From: Bin22 sp034428635
GTDB lineage: Bacteria > Chloroflexota > Dehalococcoidia > Lucifugimonadales > UBA3495
NCBI GenBank assembly: GCA_034428635.1
Contig: DAOUHR010000122.1
Coordinates: forward strand, 1-7,069
Length of the DNA stretch: 7,069 nt
Direction: 5' to 3'
The position numbers and the translations under genes are program-made. Under the pieces are notes generated by a model. The model saw only the letters and a program-made list of their open reading frames with translations. It had not been told where the DNA came from and searched no databases. Position 1 is the first letter of the stretch; each line of letters opens with the position of its first letter. Below, one piece after another: positions 4,507 to 7,069 of this stretch.

Positions 4507-6003
4507 TTGGCTCAGGAATATGACGTTATCGTGGTTGGCGCTGGCAATGCGGCCCTCAGTGCCGCCATTGCCGCAAGGGAACAATGCGAGTCAGTATTGG
4601 TGGTCGAAAAGGCCCCCGAATACTTCCGCGGCGGCAACACCTACTTCACCGGCGGCATCATCCGTTTCGCCTTCGACGGCATCGACGATATCAAGGCCCT
4701 CATTCCCGACATGTCCGAGACCGAGGAGAACTCCATCGAGGTGGGCCAGTACACCGAGGATATGTACTACGACGACATGATGCGCGTCACCCACGGCCTG
4801 TCTGACCCCGAGTTGGCCCAGATCCTGGTTACCAACTCCCATCCCACCATGAAGTGGCTGCAGGAACACGGCGTCCGCTTCGTCCTGTCCTTTGGCCGCC
4901 AGGCCTTCCTGGACGGAGACAAATACCGGTTCTGGGGCGGCCTCGTAGTGGAGGCCGTGGGCGCCGGCAAAGGCCTGTCCGACCAGCAGTTCGACGTTGC
5001 CCAGCGTATGGGCATCGAGGTCCGCTACTCCACCCAGGGCATCAAGCTGCTCCAGGACCAGAAAGGCCGGGTAAGCGGCCTGCAGGTTTTGGGCCCCGAT
5101 GGTTTTGAGGACATCCCTGCCCGTTCGGTGGTCCTGGCAGCCGGCGGCTTCGAAGCGAACGCCGAGATGCGCTGCCGCTACCTGGGCCCCGGCTGGGAGA
5201 CGGTCAAGGTCCGAGGTATCCCCTACAATACCGGCGACGGCATTCGCATGGCCCTGGACGTGGGCGCCCAGTCCCACGGCCACTGGAGCAGCTGCCACGC
5301 CGTAGCCTGGGACATGAACGCGCCGCCCTTCGGGGACCGCACCATCACCGAGCTTTTCCAGAAGCACTCCTACCCCTTTGGCATCATCACTAACATTAAT
5401 GGCGAGCGATTCCTGGACGAGGGGTACGACTTCCGGAACTACACCTACGTGACCTACGGCCGCGCTCTACTCAGCCAGCCCCAGGCCCTGGCCTTCCAGA
5501 TCTTCGACGACAAGGTCAAGCACCTGCTGCGGGACGAGTACTGGATTCCCCAGGTGACCATGGCCCAGGCCGACACCATCGAGGAACTGGCGGCCCGCCT
5601 GGACATCGACCCCGAAGGTCTGGCAAATACCGTCAAGGAATACAACGCCGCAGTCCGGCAGGACATTCCCTACAACCCCACCATCAAGGACGGCCGCCGC
5701 ACCGAGGGCCTGGCACTGGACAAGACGAACTGGGCCGAAACCATTGACACGCCCCCGTACCTGGGCTTTGCCGTAACCACCGGCATCAGCTTCACCTTCG
5801 GCGGCGTCAAAATCAACAACCGCGGCCAGGTGGTAACCAACGCCCAGGAACCCATCCCCGGCCTGTACGCCGCCGGCGAAATGGTGGGCGGCCTCTTCTA
5901 CTACAACTACCCCGGCGGCTCCGGCCTCTCCGCAGGCATGGTTTTCGGCAAACTCTCCGGCACCAGCGCCGGCCAGGACGCCAATTTGCTAAAGGATATT
6001 TAG
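4507..6003 (+). CDS. FAD-dependent dehydrogenase, TcuA/fumarate reductase flavoprotein-like
   Basis: A 498-residue flavoprotein of the FAD_binding_2 (succinate dehydrogenase/fumarate reductase) superfamily. The N-terminal dinucleotide fold is clear: YDVIVVGAGNAALSAAIAA with Gly11-x-Gly13, the ribose-binding acid Glu34 (LVVEKAP), then RGGNTYFTGG (41-50). The C-terminal FAD part is intact: GLYAAGE (452-458) and PGGSGLSAG (469-477). GGNT after the acid and the overall length match tricarballylate dehydrogenase TcuA and related flavoproteins, which oxidise C-C single bonds of carboxylates or reduce the reverse double bond. There is no signal peptide, Tat motif, heme or FMN-attachment domain, so it is cytoplasmic and needs an external electron partner. 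The start is TTG 4507 (fMet-AQEYDV) with a strong GGAGG six bases upstream. The substrate cannot be read from sequence; the ThDP and isomerase-like neighbours suggest organic-acid or aromatic catabolism. Family confidence is high, TcuA identity low. Confidence 0.9.
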   Translation: MAQEYDVIVVGAGNAALSAAIAAREQCESVLVVEKAPEYFRGGNTYFTGGIIRFAFDGIDDIKALIPDMSETEENSIEVGQYTEDMYYDDMMRVTHGLSDPELAQILVTNSHPTMKWLQEHGVRFVLSFGRQAFLDGDKYRFWGGLVVEAVGAGKGLSDQQFDVAQRMGIEVRYSTQGIKLLQDQKGRVSGLQVLGPDGFEDIPARSVVLAAGGFEANAEMRCRYLGPGWETVKVRGIPYNTGDGIRMALDVGAQSHGHWSSCHAVAWDMNAPPFGDRTITELFQKHSYPFGIITNINGERFLDEGYDFRNYTYVTYGRALLSQPQALAFQIFDDKVKHLLRDEYWIPQVTMAQADTIEELAARLDIDPEGLANTVKEYNAAVRQDIPYNPTIKDGRRTEGLALDKTNWAETIDTPPYLGFAVTTGISFTFGGVKINNRGQVVTNAQEPIPGLYAAGEMVGGLFYYNYPGGSGLSAGMVFGKLSGTSAGQDANLLKDI

Positions 6004-6106
6004 CACACTATCAAGCTCGAAGTGAGCGGCATAAAGTAAATCCTTCGATGTGGCTCCTCTCTGCTGGACGAGGGGTCGCAACAAATCAAGTGCCGAAGGA
6101 GCTCCC

Positions 6107-6946
6107 ATGCCCACCACCGCTCAAATGCAAACCCGCACCCGCCTGGCCCGCTTCGAGGCTGAGCGGTTGGGCCAATACTTGGGCAGCCTATCTCCCGAAG
6201 GCTGGAACCATTCCACGGCCTGCGACCTGTGGCAGGTGGGCGACCTGGTGGGTCACTTGGTCTGGATTGGTCAGTTCTACGTTACCTTCATTACTCGGGC
6301 TCTGGCTGGCGACGTTACTCCTCCGCCCCGGTCGCCCAGGGACGAAAGATACGCTGGCCTTCCGCCCGAGGACTTCTACGACCTGACCGCAAAAGAATAT
6401 CGGGACTTCCACGGCAATCAGATTCTACCCACATTCTTACGCCGCTACGAAGCCCTGAGCCAGGTGCTGGAGTCTCTTACCCCCGACGACTACGAGAAGC
6501 CCTGCTTTTACCACTCGGGCAACCGCCCCGTGTGGACTCTGGCCGACCTGACCGTGCAGGAGCTTGCCATCCATGCATGGGATATCCAGTCCCACACCCA
6601 GCCAGGGACGCCCCTTTCCCCTGAGAGCCAGGCGGTACTGCTGGACCGGGTAGTGCAGCGCCCCCAACCCGCCATCGCCCTGGATCAGGCCGCGGGCGAT
6701 TCGGCCAGAATTAGGTTACAGCTATCGGGCGCCGTCGACCGCGCCTACGACTTTAGCCTGACCCCCGATTCTACCCAGATCCAAGTGGCGGACGATGCGC
6801 CCGCGGCGGCAACACTGTCCTGCGATACTGAGACTTTCATCCTTGCGCTGTACCGTCGCCTGTCCTTCGCCGACGCCCTGGAGGAGGGCCGATTTGCCCT
6901 GTCCGGCGACGAAAACATCGCCCGCGCCTTTGCCCAGGCCTTCTAA
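6107..6946 (+). CDS. Maleylpyruvate isomerase-like DinB-fold protein with SCP2-like tail
   Basis: A 279-residue cytoplasmic protein. Residues 10-165 form the four-helix N-terminal domain of the mycothiol-dependent maleylpyruvate isomerase family: SLSPEGWNHSTACDLWQVGDLVGHLVW holds the metal-ligand His50, and VQELAIHAWDI gives the Glu152-x3-His156 pair. Together these are the His/Glu/His zinc site of the family. Residues from about 185 (ARIRLQLSG to NIARAFAQAF) look like an SCP2/MDMPI-C-type alpha/beta domain. Relatives isomerise or transfer thiols (mycothiol, bacillithiol and others) onto small electrophiles; most have no assigned substrate, and nothing here shows that this host makes mycothiol. 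ATG 6107 is chosen because AAGGAG (6096-6101) lies five bases upstream; an in-frame GTG at 6050 would add 19 unlikely residues. It ends in TAA, 56 nt before the next ATG. The function in this neighbourhood is likely thiol-linked catabolism or detoxification (inference). Confidence 0.85.
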   Translation: MPTTAQMQTRTRLARFEAERLGQYLGSLSPEGWNHSTACDLWQVGDLVGHLVWIGQFYVTFITRALAGDVTPPPRSPRDERYAGLPPEDFYDLTAKEYRDFHGNQILPTFLRRYEALSQVLESLTPDDYEKPCFYHSGNRPVWTLADLTVQELAIHAWDIQSHTQPGTPLSPESQAVLLDRVVQRPQPAIALDQAAGDSARIRLQLSGAVDRAYDFSLTPDSTQIQVADDAPAAATLSCDTETFILALYRRLSFADALEEGRFALSGDENIARAFAQAF

Positions 6947-7002
6947 CCTGCTATCCTGTCCTTCCTGTCTATCCATGTCAGAAATTCCTGGAGGAGACAC
7001 CC

Positions 7003-7069
7003 ATGCAGAGCCCGGTTGAACGTGTTGAAGTACTGCGCCAGGAAGTGGCGGCTTTCAAGGAGCGTATTG
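7003..7069 (+). CDS. Start of an unidentified gene (3' partial)
   Basis: ATG 7003 follows a strong GGAGGAG (6990-6996) by six bases and opens a frame to the window edge: 22 codons, MQSPVERVEVLRQEVAAFKE then RI. The segment is predicted to be helical and amphipathic. Such an N-terminus would suit another DinB/maleylpyruvate-isomerase-like protein, making a tandem pair with the gene before it, but it is too short to identify. Confidence 0.6.
   Translation, partial: MQSPVERVEVLRQEVAAFKERI

Noticed and set aside
5988..6004. GCTAAA-GGATA-TTTAGC hairpin over the stop codon of the flavoprotein gene
   Set aside because: The stem is only 6 bp and AT-rich, with no T-tract; too weak to call a terminator.
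6050..6106. GTG 6050 as the start of the isomerase-like protein
   Set aside because: It has no Shine-Dalgarno and adds residues unlike the family, whereas ATG 6107 has AAGGAG at good spacing.

Overview
The window reads as one high-GC bacterial chromosome segment with all recognisable genes on the + strand. Strongly GC-biased third codon positions, TTG starts, a UGSC-type selenoprotein and a mix of thiamine-diphosphate, flavin and DinB-fold enzymes would suit an uncultured Chloroflexota lineage (SAR202/Dehalococcoidia-like). That assignment is an inference from gene content; no marker gene is present.

Layout. (1) 1-1161: the C-terminal two thirds of a ThDP-dependent enzyme of the acetolactate-synthase superfamily, cut by the left edge, followed by a perfect 12-bp palindromic hairpin (1187-1214). 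(2) About 1230-2510: an AT-richer accessory segment with a two-helix membrane-anchored protein of unknown function (1241-1867), a 61-codon small ORF (1887-2072), a hairpin-rich gap, a 54-codon Pro/Lys-rich small ORF with a good Shine-Dalgarno (2294-2458), and a rho-independent terminator (2483-2516). (3) 2507-3108: a promoter and a UGSC-family selenoprotein gene. The reading frame passes through an in-frame TGA (2863-2865) that encodes selenocysteine in a Sec-Gly-Ser-Cys motif, and a strong bacterial SECIS hairpin follows directly. An ordinary gene caller splits this gene into two short ORFs. (4) 3287-4312: a conserved uncharacterised protein of about 341 aa that I remember as a usual neighbour of UGSC genes. 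(5) 4507-6003: an FAD-dependent dehydrogenase resembling tricarballylate dehydrogenase TcuA and the fumarate-reductase flavoproteins. (6) 6107-6946: a protein with a mycothiol-dependent maleylpyruvate-isomerase-type (DinB-fold) N-terminal domain and an SCP2-like tail. (7) 7003-7069: the first 22 codons of another gene.

How they may work together. Apart from the 19-nt gap between 1241-1867 and 1887-2072, gene gaps are mostly about 55-200 nt and several genes have their own promoter-like or ribosome-binding signals, so this looks like a neighbourhood of related catabolic/redox genes rather than one tight operon. The most interesting part is the selenoprotein plus its uncharacterised neighbour. 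The Sec-Gly-x-Cys-Thr motif followed by a helix and a Gly-Val-Pro strand is reminiscent of the catalytic Sec region of glycine and proline reductases (GrdB, PrdB), which suggests, without proving it, a reductive two-component enzyme acting on a small substrate.
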